A DNA stretch of 10,939 bases from Propionibacteriaceae bacterium (lineage in GTDB: Bacteria > Actinomycetota > Actinomycetes > Propionibacteriales > Propionibacteriaceae): contig JAJTCL010000060.1 in the NCBI GenBank assembly GCA_021323255.1, positions 1 to 10,939 of the forward strand, written 5' to 3'. Positions 1 to 6,272 of the stretch are shown one piece after another. How positions within the stretch are numbered: the first letter of the stretch is position 1; the number at the start of each line of letters is the position of its first letter. The translations under genes were made by a program, and so were the position numbers. The notes beneath the pieces are model-generated. The model worked only from the letters and a program-made list of their open reading frames with translations. It did no database searches and was not told where the DNA came from.

Positions 1-68
1 AAGCCATCCAGGCAATCCACGACGTCGTGCGGTCGGTGCGTACCGGTTCGCCGCTGGCGCAGCAGTGA
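1..68 (+). CDS. 3' end of an unidentified plus-strand gene
   Basis: An open frame enters from the left edge (codons starting at position 3) and ends at a TGA at 66-68. The encoded tail ends in VRTGSPLAQQ and has normal high-GC codon use, with G or C in most third positions. Only about 21 residues are visible, so no family can be assigned. The same reading frame is used by the multicopper oxidase downstream, but in-frame stops at 66-68 and 228-230 separate them. It could be a chance open frame, because the window starts inside it. Confidence 0.4.
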   Translation, partial: AIQAIHDVVRSVRTGSPLAQQ

Positions 69-335
69 GGAAGTCATGCGCGACAACCAGGCAGGCCCAT
101 CAATGACCTACGCCGTCGTTCGCAACCCCTCCACCGCCGCCGTCGAGGAGGCTGTGCTTCCTCCAGCCATCAGGGCCAGGCGGCCGCAAACCCGGCCAAG
201 CCCGGCTAACTCGCCGGGGCGAGCGGCTGACCGCCCGAGTCATCATCGTTTTGTCGGCCTTGCGGCCAATGCAGCTTCAGGCCCAGCAGGAGCCTGAGTT
301 TCGGTTGGCCCTTCGAGCAGAGAAAGGAAACGAAC
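69..335. other. 267-base gap before the multicopper oxidase, with one doubtful small ORF
   Basis: An open frame at 76-297 (73 codons) has a purine-rich GAGGAAG just before its ATG and lies 7 bases after the upstream stop. Its product is rich in Ala, Pro and Arg, matches no family I recognise, and its second half looks like random translation of GC-rich DNA, so it is not called a gene. A 6-bp GC stem (201-206 with 213-218, 6-base loop) lacks a following T-run and is at best a weak terminator for the upstream gene. No clear promoter or metal-regulator operator was found. The leader and promoter of the oxidase are expected here. Confidence 0.3.
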
Positions 336-2342
336 GTGCACCACGAGCCCGAAACACCGCCGGTCCTCGACCAGTCATTCCCGACCGATCCCACAGGTCT
401 CCCCGAGGCCACGGCACCCCACATCGTGAAGCTTGCTGATGGCGACACGCTCGACCTTAACGTTGCTCCCGTAGCCAAACAGCTTAACGACAGCACCGTG
501 CGGATGCTCGGCTACAACGGCTCGATCCCCGGCCCCACCCTGCACGTCCAACAGGGATCGGAAGTCATCGTCAATGTCACCAACGACGGCGACCTGGACA
601 CCACCGTGCACTGGCACGGGCTACGGCTGGAGAACAAGTACGACGGTGTACCGCACGAGACCCAGCAGCCGATCCCGATCGGGGGAAGCTTCACCTACCG
701 CATCCAATTCCCCGACCCCGGCCTGTACTGGTACCACCCGCACATCCGCGAGGACTACACCCAGGAGATGGGCCTCTACGGCAACATCACCGTCGAGCCC
801 TCAGAACCGGGGTACTGGCCGCCGGCCAACCGCGACGTCGTACTGACCCTGGACGACGTGCTGCTGGAAAACGGCAAGATCGCCACCTTTTCAGTCGCGG
901 AGACCAGCTACGCCGCCATGGGCCGCTACGGCAACCTGCTGCTCATCGGTGGCCAGACCGACCTGACGGTGACCGGGCGAGCGGGTGAGGTGCTCCGGCT
1001 GTGGTTGACCAACACAGCCAACACCCGTGTCTTCAATGTCCGGCTGCCTGGCGCTCGGATGAAGCTCATCGGCGGCGACAGCGGCCGGGTAGAACATGAG
1101 GAGTTCGTCTCCGAGGTGCTGCTCGCACCCTCTGAGCGGGTCGTTGTCGACGTCCTGCTCGACCAGCCCGGGGAGCTGACCCTGGAACACCGAACCCCGA
1201 ACCGGACGTATCCGCTGGCCTCAATCGCCGTAGCTGAGGAGCCCGCGGAACCATCGCTGGCTGACCAGTTCGAGCAGCTTCGCACTGCACCGGAGCTGGT
1301 CGCGGAGCGGCGTCAGCTCGACGATTGGCTGGCCGCGCCCCCAGACAAGGTCCTGGCCCTGGTTGCCGAAATGGACGATCCTGCCGCTGCACAGGCGGGG
1401 CCGACGGTCTACGCCTGCCCGATGCATCCTGACGTCACCAGCGACCAGCCCGGACGCTGCCCACGGTGCGGGATGAAACTCCTCGTCACGGCCACGCCCG
1501 CGGCCGAGGTCAGCTACGCCTGCCCCATGCACCCAGACGTCACCAGCGACCAGCCCGGACGCTGCCCACGGTGCGGAATGAAACTCCTCGTCACGGCCAC
1601 GCCTGTGGCCCAGGTTAGCTACGCCTGCCCCATGCACCCTGACGTCACCAGTGAGCGGCCGGGACGCTGCCCACGGTGCGGGATGAAGCTGCTCGCCGCT
1701 GGACCGATCACCCAGCCCGCCGGCGGCCACATGTCCCACGCACCTGCCGGCGACCAGCACCATCAGCACGGCCGCGACGCCGAGGACCACGGCATGGAAC
1801 ACCACGGCATGGAGCACGAGGGCATGGAGCGGCACAGCGCCGATGAGGATGCCTCGGACTCTCCCCAGGTGGAGCACTCCGCTCACCCGGCTTCCGGTGC
1901 CGGCGGCCACGAGCATGGAGCGGCCGACGGCATCGAATGGGAAGACGACATGGTGGAGATCAACAGGCTGGCCACCACTGCCAACATGCATTGGAAGTTC
2001 GTGGATCGAACCACCGGCGCGGCGACAGCCGCGATCGACTGGCGGTTCACCGTCGGGGACCGGGTCAAGATCCGATTGGTCAACGAGATGGACTCCGACC
2101 ACCCGATGCACCATCCGTTCCACCTTCACGGCGCGGGGCGCTTCCTCGTCCTGGCCCGCGACGGAGCGCCTGAGCCCAATTTGGTCTGGAAGGACACCGT
2201 CCTGGTCCGCACCGGGCAGACCGTCGACATCCTGTTCGACGTGACCAACCCCGGCCTATGGATGGCTCATTGCCATATCGCGGAACACATGCAGAGCGGC
2301 ATGATGTTCAGCTTCACCGTGGACCGCGGAGCGGCACGATGA
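336..2342 (+). CDS. Multicopper oxidase with three inserted heavy-metal-binding modules
   Basis: A 668-residue laccase-like multicopper oxidase, expected to couple one-electron oxidation of a substrate (Cu(I), metal ions or phenolics) to reduction of O2 to water. The first cupredoxin domain (about 50-155) has HWHG at 92-95 and WYHPH with H134/H136. A second domain follows (about 165-300). The last domain (about 535-665) has HPFHLHG at 593-599 and HCHIAEHMQSGM, giving T1 ligands C646, H651 and probable axial M656. Between domains 2 and 3 lie three CPMHP...CPRCGMK modules (359-453) and a His/Met-rich linker (465-528), a large addition to the usual three-domain enzyme. The GTG at 336 is the first standard start after the in-frame stop at 228 and has AAGGAA six bases upstream. 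No signal peptide is visible. The stop overlaps the ATG of a flavoprotein remnant. The enzyme family is sure; a copper or metal detoxification role is inferred from the extra modules. Confidence 0.95.
   Translation: MHHEPETPPVLDQSFPTDPTGLPEATAPHIVKLADGDTLDLNVAPVAKQLNDSTVRMLGYNGSIPGPTLHVQQGSEVIVNVTNDGDLDTTVHWHGLRLENKYDGVPHETQQPIPIGGSFTYRIQFPDPGLYWYHPHIREDYTQEMGLYGNITVEPSEPGYWPPANRDVVLTLDDVLLENGKIATFSVAETSYAAMGRYGNLLLIGGQTDLTVTGRAGEVLRLWLTNTANTRVFNVRLPGARMKLIGGDSGRVEHEEFVSEVLLAPSERVVVDVLLDQPGELTLEHRTPNRTYPLASIAVAEEPAEPSLADQFEQLRTAPELVAERRQLDDWLAAPPDKVLALVAEMDDPAAAQAGPTVYACPMHPDVTSDQPGRCPRCGMKLLVTATPAAEVSYACPMHPDVTSDQPGRCPRCGMKLLVTATPVAQVSYACPMHPDVTSERPGRCPRCGMKLLAAGPITQPAGGHMSHAPAGDQHHQHGRDAEDHGMEHHGMEHEGMERHSADEDASDSPQVEHSAHPASGAGGHEHGAADGIEWEDDMVEINRLATTANMHWKFVDRTTGAATAAIDWRFTVGDRVKIRLVNEMDSDHPMHHPFHLHGAGRFLVLARDGAPEPNLVWKDTVLVRTGQTVDILFDVTNPGLWMAHCHIAEHMQSGMMFSFTVDRGAAR
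1410..1694 (+). repeat. 105-bp tandem repeat encoding three metal-binding modules
   Basis: Copies begin at 1410, 1515 and 1620, an exact 35-codon period. The first two full copies differ at 8 of 105 positions by my hand alignment. Six of these changes are silent and two change residues in the spacer (A to V, E to Q). The third copy is recognisable for 75 bases and then diverges. Each copy encodes CPMHP, about 11 residues, then CPRCGMK, the pattern of the heavy-metal-binding domain found in copper and other metal efflux proteins. The similarity points to fairly recent in-frame duplication or to gene conversion between copies. Confidence 0.93.
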
Positions 2343-2494
2343 CCGGCGTGGACACGATCGGAGGCAACGAAATAGGTCACGATAAGCGCCTTGATGTCAT
2401 CGTGATAGGTGCCGGTCAGGCGGGCCTTGCTGTGGCCTGGCATCTGGCCCTCAAGCGGCAACAAGGCTCATTCCACAACAGCCTCTCCAGATGA
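2339..2494 (+). pseudogene. Truncated N-terminus of an FAD/NAD(P)-dependent oxidoreductase
   Basis: The ATG overlaps the multicopper oxidase stop (ATGA), typical of translational coupling inside an operon. The 51-codon frame contains a dinucleotide-binding beta-alpha-beta motif, LDVIVIGAGQAGLAVAWHLA (residues 18-37). This is the start of flavin-dependent monooxygenase or related FAD oxidoreductase proteins, which normally run to 350 residues or more. After about residue 40 the similarity stops and a TGA follows at 2492-2494. No continuation is seen in any plus frame downstream, where the minus-strand membrane gene begins. I read it as the 5' remnant of an operon partner removed by deletion or rearrangement. 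A short stand-alone peptide is possible but unlikely. Confidence 0.75.
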
Positions 2495-2558
2495 AGCACA
2501 GTCCAACTAAGCGATGCTTCGCGGAAATAATGGCGGAGTCCTCCCGGCCAGGGCGCAT

Positions 2559-2834
2559 TCAGGGCGTCCAGCCGAGCCACTCCGCACCAGCATTCATGCC
2601 GCCGTACCAGAACACGACCGCTATCAATGGCAGTGGTATCACCCGCAGCGGCTTGCGTCTGATCCAGATGCAGCCGAGCCCGAAGAGCAGTAGCCAGACT
2701 GCGATGAAGATTCCCACCGCCCAGCCGGGCGCCATCAACCCCGAGGCAAGGAAGAAAGGCGCGAGCGCGAGCATTGCGGCAAGGGCCAGGCCCGCAACGA
2801 CGTACTTGGCGACCGTCCGCGCGTCCCGTGGCAT
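2559..2834 (-). CDS. Small membrane protein, three hydrophobic segments
   Basis: A 91-residue protein of unknown function. Hydrophobic segments lie at about 11-33, 37-57 and 64-80. An RRK cluster (59-61) between the second and third suggests a cytoplasmic loop under the positive-inside rule. The C-terminus (GGMNAGAEWLGWTP) is Trp/Gly-rich. The ATG at 2834 is chosen because the hydrophobic protein begins there (MPRDARTVAKYV). The frame stays open upstream to 3179, but that extension is Arg-rich and would run through the inverted repeats. AGGTGG lies about 12 bases before the ATG, a rather long spacing. It is convergent with the flavoprotein remnant, with 64 bases between them. I do not recognise the family. 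Confidence 0.65.
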   Translation of the reverse strand: MPRDARTVAKYVVAGLALAAMLALAPFFLASGLMAPGWAVGIFIAVWLLLFGLGCIWIRRKPLRVIPLPLIAVVFWYGGMNAGAEWLGWTP

Positions 2835-2974
2835 GGCCGCATCGTCCCACCTTCGTGGTGCGCTGTCAGGCGATCGACGTCGCGATGTTCTCACGCGTTC
2901 AAGCGAGCCCTCACCGCCTAACATCCAACTGAACCAGGCAGGCACCCGGCCGGAGTGAGGTATGCCCAGCAATC

Positions 2975-3028
2975 CCCCAGAAACTGACACCAATTGCTCT
3001 TCCGTCCGGCGTGTCGGCAGTTTTGGGG
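2975..3028. repeat. Imperfect inverted repeat
   Basis: CCCCAGAAACTG (2975-2986) followed by ACAC (2987-2990) pairs with GTGT (3011-3014) and CAGTTTTGGGG (3018-3028), with one bulged base on the left and three on the right. The loop is about 20 bases. No T-run follows and it sits between divergent genes, so it is not an obvious terminator. It may be an operator, or the left arm may be coincidental next to the possible insertion-sequence end. Confidence 0.4.
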
Positions 3029-3144
3029 CATCTGGCGTCACGTTCTGAGGGAGACCAGACCCGCGGTGCGGCACGCGCTCGAGTTCTTCGCCAGATCGAG
3101 CGACTGAGGCCTGATTTCGGTCATGTGGGAGCCTGAGGAAGAGC
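2996..3144 (+). mobile_element. Possible relic of an ISL3-type insertion sequence
   Basis: GCTCTTCC at 2996-3003 and its exact complement GGAAGAGC at 3137-3144 form outward-facing 8-bp inverted ends. From family knowledge, ISL3-family terminal repeats commonly begin GGCTCTTCC, and the left end here continues CGTCCGGCGTG. A plus-strand frame ends at 3105-3107 with RHALEFFARSSD, about 30 bases inside the right end, where a transposase C-terminus would lie. No intact transposase and no flanking target duplication are visible. The right end overlaps the cupin gene's leader. Eight matching bases could be chance, so this is tentative. Confidence 0.25.
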
Positions 3145-3165
3145 CTCACATGAGGGAGAACCTCG

Positions 3166-3567
3166 ATGCCCGAGCCCACCGATCAGGCCTCCACAGCCGA
3201 GCTGAGCCGCTATGCCATCCACTACCAGCCGCTCTTTCAAACGCTCGAACTGATGGACGTCCAGCAGCTCATCGACACGGTAGAGGAGCCCTGGTACAAC
3301 CAGACGCTGGTTCAGGTTGGCGATGTCCTGGTCCGGCTCGGCGTGATGCAGGGCGAATTCCACTGGCACAAGCATGATGAGCAGGACGAGTTCTTCTATC
3401 TGTTGCAGGGCGAATTCCACATCGAGTTGGAAAATCGCGACACCGTCGTCCTACAGCCGAACCAGGCCTTCAGCGTCCCGGCGGGCATGCTGCATCGTCC
3501 GGTGGTGCCGGTACGCAGTGCGGTGATCATGATCGAAAAGGCCGGGATCGTAGCCACCGGTGACTGA
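3166..3567 (+). CDS. Single-domain cupin protein
   Basis: A 133-residue small cupin (cupin_2 type). Cupin motif 1 is HWHKHDEQDEFFYLLQG, with probable metal ligands H68, H70 and E75. Motif 2 is FSVPAGMLHRPV with H110. Both metal-binding halves are present, so a mononuclear metal site is likely. Cupins of this size include isomerases, dioxygenases and small-molecule binders, and the substrate cannot be told. No signal or membrane segment is seen, so it is probably cytoplasmic. The ATG at 3166 has AGGGAG seven bases upstream. The stop lies inside the start of the downstream SDR gene (8-base overlap), so the two are probably co-translated. Confidence 0.9.
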   Translation: MPEPTDQASTAELSRYAIHYQPLFQTLELMDVQQLIDTVEEPWYNQTLVQVGDVLVRLGVMQGEFHWHKHDEQDEFFYLLQGEFHIELENRDTVVLQPNQAFSVPAGMLHRPVVPVRSAVIMIEKAGIVATGD

Positions 3568-4465
3568 GCAGTCTGGCGGCGCGGACCATCGGCCCACCTT
3601 TCTGGTCACCGGCGCCACGAGCGGCGTAGGTGAGGCCATCGCCGCTGAGCTCGCCGTACGAAGGGCGCGGGTCCTGGTCGGGGCGCGTACCGCCGAGCGG
3701 GGCGAGGCTGCAGCAGAGCGAATTCAGAGCCGCGTACCGGAGGCTGATCTCCAGGTCGTCGCCGGTGACCTTTCGCTGATGAGAGAGGTCAGATCCCTGG
3801 CGTACCAGATCATGGGCAGTACGCAGCGGCTCGATGGCCTGATCCTCAACGCAGCAGAGGCGCACAGCCAGTTGACGCTCACTGATGAGGGGATCGAGAC
3901 CAATTTCGCCACCAACCATCTGGCTGGCTTCCTGCTTACGCACCTCCTGTTGCCACAGCTCCGCTCCTCGGGCTCGGCGCGAGTGGTCGCGATCTCATCG
4001 TCGGTCCACGCTCAGGTGCGGATGGTCGATTTGAATAGCGTGGTCACCGGCGCGCCGCTTACGCCGGACAGCTATCGCACCAGCAAGTTGCTGAACGTCT
4101 TGTTCGTTCGGGAGCTCGCCAGGCGCGTCGAGGGCATCGGAATCACTGCCAACGCCGCTGACCCAGGCTTCGTTCGCACCAATCTCGGCCGGCACGCCGT
4201 GGGTGGACATCGCATGCTGCGCGCCCTCAGCCGGCCTATGCAGTCCAGTCCCGAACGGGCGGCTGCCACGGCGGTCTATCTCGCGACGTCGGATGAGGTA
4301 GCGAGGGTGACCGGCGGCTACTACGCGAACGGCCATCGCATGGAGTTGAGTGGGCTGGCTAATAACGACCAGCTCGCCCGCAAGCTGTGGAGTGTGAGCG
4401 CGCAGGCGCTGGTGAGCCGGCGACTGGCGACTCTGAACGAGGTGATCGCGTTCGGAAGCGCCTGA
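3560..4465 (+). CDS. Short-chain dehydrogenase/reductase (retinol-dehydrogenase-like)
   Basis: A 301-residue NAD(P)-dependent SDR oxidoreductase. It has the cofactor motif TGATSGVG (17-24), acidic D70 after the third strand, NAA (97-99) in place of the usual NAG, a Ser cluster at 146-148, and the catalytic YRTSK with Y172 and K176, followed by DPGFVRTNL. R43 after strand 2 (GARTAERG) suggests NADP(H). The order and TNHLAGF resemble the retinol dehydrogenase/WW-domain oxidoreductase-like branch, which handles varied alcohols and ketones. The substrate is unknown. The GTG at 3560 overlaps the cupin stop and lacks a clear ribosome-binding site of its own, which fits translational coupling. Confidence 0.92.
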   Translation: MTEQSGGADHRPTFLVTGATSGVGEAIAAELAVRRARVLVGARTAERGEAAAERIQSRVPEADLQVVAGDLSLMREVRSLAYQIMGSTQRLDGLILNAAEAHSQLTLTDEGIETNFATNHLAGFLLTHLLLPQLRSSGSARVVAISSSVHAQVRMVDLNSVVTGAPLTPDSYRTSKLLNVLFVRELARRVEGIGITANAADPGFVRTNLGRHAVGGHRMLRALSRPMQSSPERAAATAVYLATSDEVARVTGGYYANGHRMELSGLANNDQLARKLWSVSAQALVSRRLATLNEVIAFGSA

Positions 4466-4509
4466 GCTCCCGGCCGAGGAACTCATCAGGCGGCGTGGAG
4501 GCCATGGTT

Positions 4510-4986
4510 TCAGGTGACGGTGAGGCTGTCTCCGTCGACCTTGATCGTCTTGGCAGGCAGTGGCTGGGGTGCGGGAGGGTTCAGTACCGAACCGTCGGTA
4601 ATCGAGTACTTGCTGCCGTGGCAGTCACAGTTGATCGTGTCGGTGACGGTGGCAACCGGACAGTCCTGGTGGGTACAAATTGAGCTGAACGCCTTGAACT
4701 CACCTGCCTCCGGCTGGGTGATCACTGTCTCGGCGTCGGGAAAGATCTTGCCGCTGCCGACCGGGATATCTGCCGCCGTGGCTGTCAGTCCATTGCCCGC
4801 GCCATTGCTCGCGCCACCTGTGGCCCCGCCCGACGTGGCAGCCGCCGAAGGCTCAGTAACGGGTCCGGATCCGTAGTTGGTGCATGAGCTGAGACCGGCG
4901 AGGGCAGCAGCCGCCAGCCCAGCGTTCACGATCACCGTACGCCGAGAGATCGGCAGGGTGGCGGTCGGTCGGTCGTATGGTTGCAT
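4510..4986 (-). CDS. Rieske [2Fe-2S] protein, Tat-exported lipoprotein
   Basis: A 158-residue Rieske electron carrier. A twin-arginine signal (SRRTVI, 14-19) is followed by a hydrophobic stretch and the lipobox LSSC with C35, so export by Tat and lipid anchoring at the outer face of the membrane is predicted. A Gly/Ser/Ala-rich linker (about 40-66) leads to the Rieske fold. Cluster ligands are C104/H106 (CTHQDC) and C120/H123 (CDCHGS). C109 and C122 provide the conserved disulfide. The ATG at 4986 has GGAG about six bases upstream. It is the last gene of a three-gene minus-strand operon, 30 bases after the membrane-protein gene. It likely passes electrons to or from that membrane protein; the physiological donor is unknown. 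Confidence 0.95.
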   Translation of the reverse strand: MQPYDRPTATLPISRRTVIVNAGLAAAALAGLSSCTNYGSGPVTEPSAAATSGGATGGASNGAGNGLTATAADIPVGSGKIFPDAETVITQPEAGEFKAFSSICTHQDCPVATVTDTINCDCHGSKYSITDGSVLNPPAPQPLPAKTIKVDGDSLTVT

Positions 4987-5016
4987 GTTTGCTCCGTCTG
5001 TTTGGGATCCAGATGA

Positions 5017-5577
5017 TCAAATAAGGAAATACAGCACTGCCGTGGTCCAGAGGGCGGTCAGACCACTGAGCACCAGCCCTCCGGCAAGAGGCAGCGCCCA
5101 TGCCGGCGAGTCATCTCGGCTCAAGATCAACATCTTGAAGACAAAGGCTCCATAGAGGAAGCAGCCGAAGATCGAGTGCGAGATCACTCGGCCGTCAAAG
5201 GCCTGGAAACCCAACGCGTAGAGACAGTGCACCGCCACCGGAACCGAAATCAGAACTGCCAGCCGTCCAGACCAGCGATGGACGGCACCGACCCAAGCCC
5301 CACGCAGCGGGATCCGTCCGTAGATCCCCATTGCAGTCACGATCTGCACGATGGCCAGGCCCATGGCGACACTCGCCAGCGCAGCCTTGGCCGCGGCGCC
5401 GCTGGAGAAACCTGCGATGTTGACTGCATGTCCCGTCGGGGTGTGCAGCCGTCCGTAGACGCCGAGCCCGATGGAAACCGCGCTGCCGATGGCAAAGGCG
5501 ATCACCACGGGGCCGATCTTGGTGCCGCTGGGTTCGGCGGGTGGAGTCTCTGGAGCGGGAACCGGGATGCTGGTCAT
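5017..5577 (-). CDS. Five-helix membrane protein, DUF6529-like, possible b-type cytochrome
   Basis: A 186-residue integral membrane protein with hydrophobic segments at about 22-42, 63-86, 103-123, 132-153 and 161-185. Histidines H45, H50, H100 (HRWSGR), H117 (within helix 3, VHCLYALG) and H134 (SHSIFG, start of helix 4) are placed as in small b-type cytochromes and could ligate heme. That reading is inference. The sequence resembles actinobacterial DUF6529 proteins as I recall them, which tend to neighbour Rieske genes. I chose ATG 5577 over GTG 5595 because GAGGAG lies five bases upstream of the former and nothing comparable precedes the latter. It follows the anchored-protein gene by 14 bases and precedes the Rieske gene by 30. 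Confidence 0.85.
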   Translation of the reverse strand: MTSIPVPAPETPPAEPSGTKIGPVVIAFAIGSAVSIGLGVYGRLHTPTGHAVNIAGFSSGAAAKAALASVAMGLAIVQIVTAMGIYGRIPLRGAWVGAVHRWSGRLAVLISVPVAVHCLYALGFQAFDGRVISHSIFGCFLYGAFVFKMLILSRDDSPAWALPLAGGLVLSGLTALWTTAVLYFLI

Positions 5578-5581
5578 GAAG

Positions 5582-5589
5582 TCTCCTCT
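5582..5589 (-). promoter_or_regulatory. Ribosome-binding site that sets the membrane-protein start
   Basis: AGAGGAGA on the minus strand, ending four bases before ATG 5577 (its GAGGAG core is five bases away). It overlaps the upstream GTG candidate at 5595-5593 closely enough to make that start unlikely. It sits in the 14-base gap after the stop of the preceding gene. Confidence 0.8.
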
Positions 5590-5591
5590 GC

Positions 5592-6272
5592 TCACAGATC
5601 TTCGTCGCCGTTGACCGGCGCGGCATCGAGGCTCTCGCCATCAACTGTGACCTGCGGGTCCTCGGGGTCGAGCCGCGGCGCAGCCGAGGAGTCCGATCCG
5701 GTTGTCTGGACTCCCACCTGCGATCCGTCCGGAAGGACAATCCATCCGATGGTCGTCTCGGACCCACGCGCCCGGTAGAGGCCGGCCGGCCGCTTCGCCT
5801 CATCAATCTCGAACTCCACTGTGTCGTTCTTGACCTGAACTGTGCCCTTGATTTCAGTACCGTCGAGCTCAGCCTCGAGCGTCGCTCCGCTCTTGCTTTT
5901 CAACGTGATGCTCCCTCCCTCGACGGTGCCGCGAAACCATGCTTCGACGTTGCGCCCATCACAGAAATAGGCAGCGGCCTGGCTACCCAGGACTGCGACG
6001 GCGATCGCCCCCTGGCTGTCCTCGGCCCGGCCGGCGTACACCACCTGTTCTGGGAAGGTGCTGTCCTCGGCGGTTTCGCTCGCGGTTGCGGTGGGCGTTG
6101 CAGCTGCAGTCTCTGTCGGCTGCAGCGAGCGGCTGGTGGTCGCTGGCGCGGCGGATGGACTCGCGCCGGTGGAGCCGCTACCGGGTGGGCCGCTCACGAT
6201 GTTGACGGTGAACATAATGGCGAAGGCCAGCGCCACGGCGGCCAGTGTGACCAGAGGACTGCGATGCTTCAT
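5592..6272 (-). CDS. Membrane-anchored extracytoplasmic protein of unknown function
   Basis: A 226-residue protein with a short basic N-terminus, one hydrophobic segment (about 7-26), a Ser/Thr/Ala/Pro-rich linker (about 28-70), a probable beta-rich domain (about 75-170, including YAGRAED and YFCDGRNVEAWFRG), and an acidic tail ending DEDL. The hydrophobic segment has no cleavage or lipobox signature I trust, so it is drawn as a signal anchor with the domain outside the cell. GGAGGAGG lies four bases before the ATG, a near-ideal ribosome-binding site. It is the first gene of the operon with the His-containing membrane protein and the Rieske lipoprotein, suggesting an accessory or scaffold role at the envelope. 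The function is not recognised. Confidence 0.85.
   Translation of the reverse strand: MKHRSPLVTLAAVALAFAIMFTVNIVSGPPGSGSTGASPSAAPATTSRSLQPTETAAATPTATASETAEDSTFPEQVVYAGRAEDSQGAIAVAVLGSQAAAYFCDGRNVEAWFRGTVEGGSITLKSKSGATLEAELDGTEIKGTVQVKNDTVEFEIDEAKRPAGLYRARGSETTIGWIVLPDGSQVGVQTTGSDSSAAPRLDPEDPQVTVDGESLDAAPVNGDEDL

Larger units (their letters stand above)
2835..3165. other. 331-base gene-free stretch between two divergent genes
   Basis: It lies between the start of the minus-strand membrane protein and the start of the plus-strand cupin gene, so it should hold both promoters. It contains an imperfect inverted repeat (2975-3028), a possible insertion-sequence relic (2996-3144), and a small palindrome CCTCA-CA-TGAGG (3144-3155) that runs into the cupin gene's ribosome-binding site and could mask it or act as an operator. 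I see no convincing -35/-10 pair and no credible gene. Confidence 0.5.

Noticed and set aside
1410..1694. Regularly spaced repeats as a CRISPR array
   Set aside because: The 105-bp units are contiguous, in frame and encode a known metal-binding module. There are no short repeats with unique spacers.
1221..2129. 302-codon open frame on the minus strand opposite the multicopper oxidase
   Set aside because: It is antisense to a certain gene, its translation mirrors the tandem repeat, and it has no recognisable domain. Long antisense frames are expected in GC-rich coding DNA.
2491..2958. 155-codon plus-strand open frame after the flavoprotein remnant
   Set aside because: It is antisense to the small membrane protein, lacks FAD-oxidoreductase features that would continue the truncated gene, and is rich in Ser, Ala, Pro and Arg as expected of a shadow frame.
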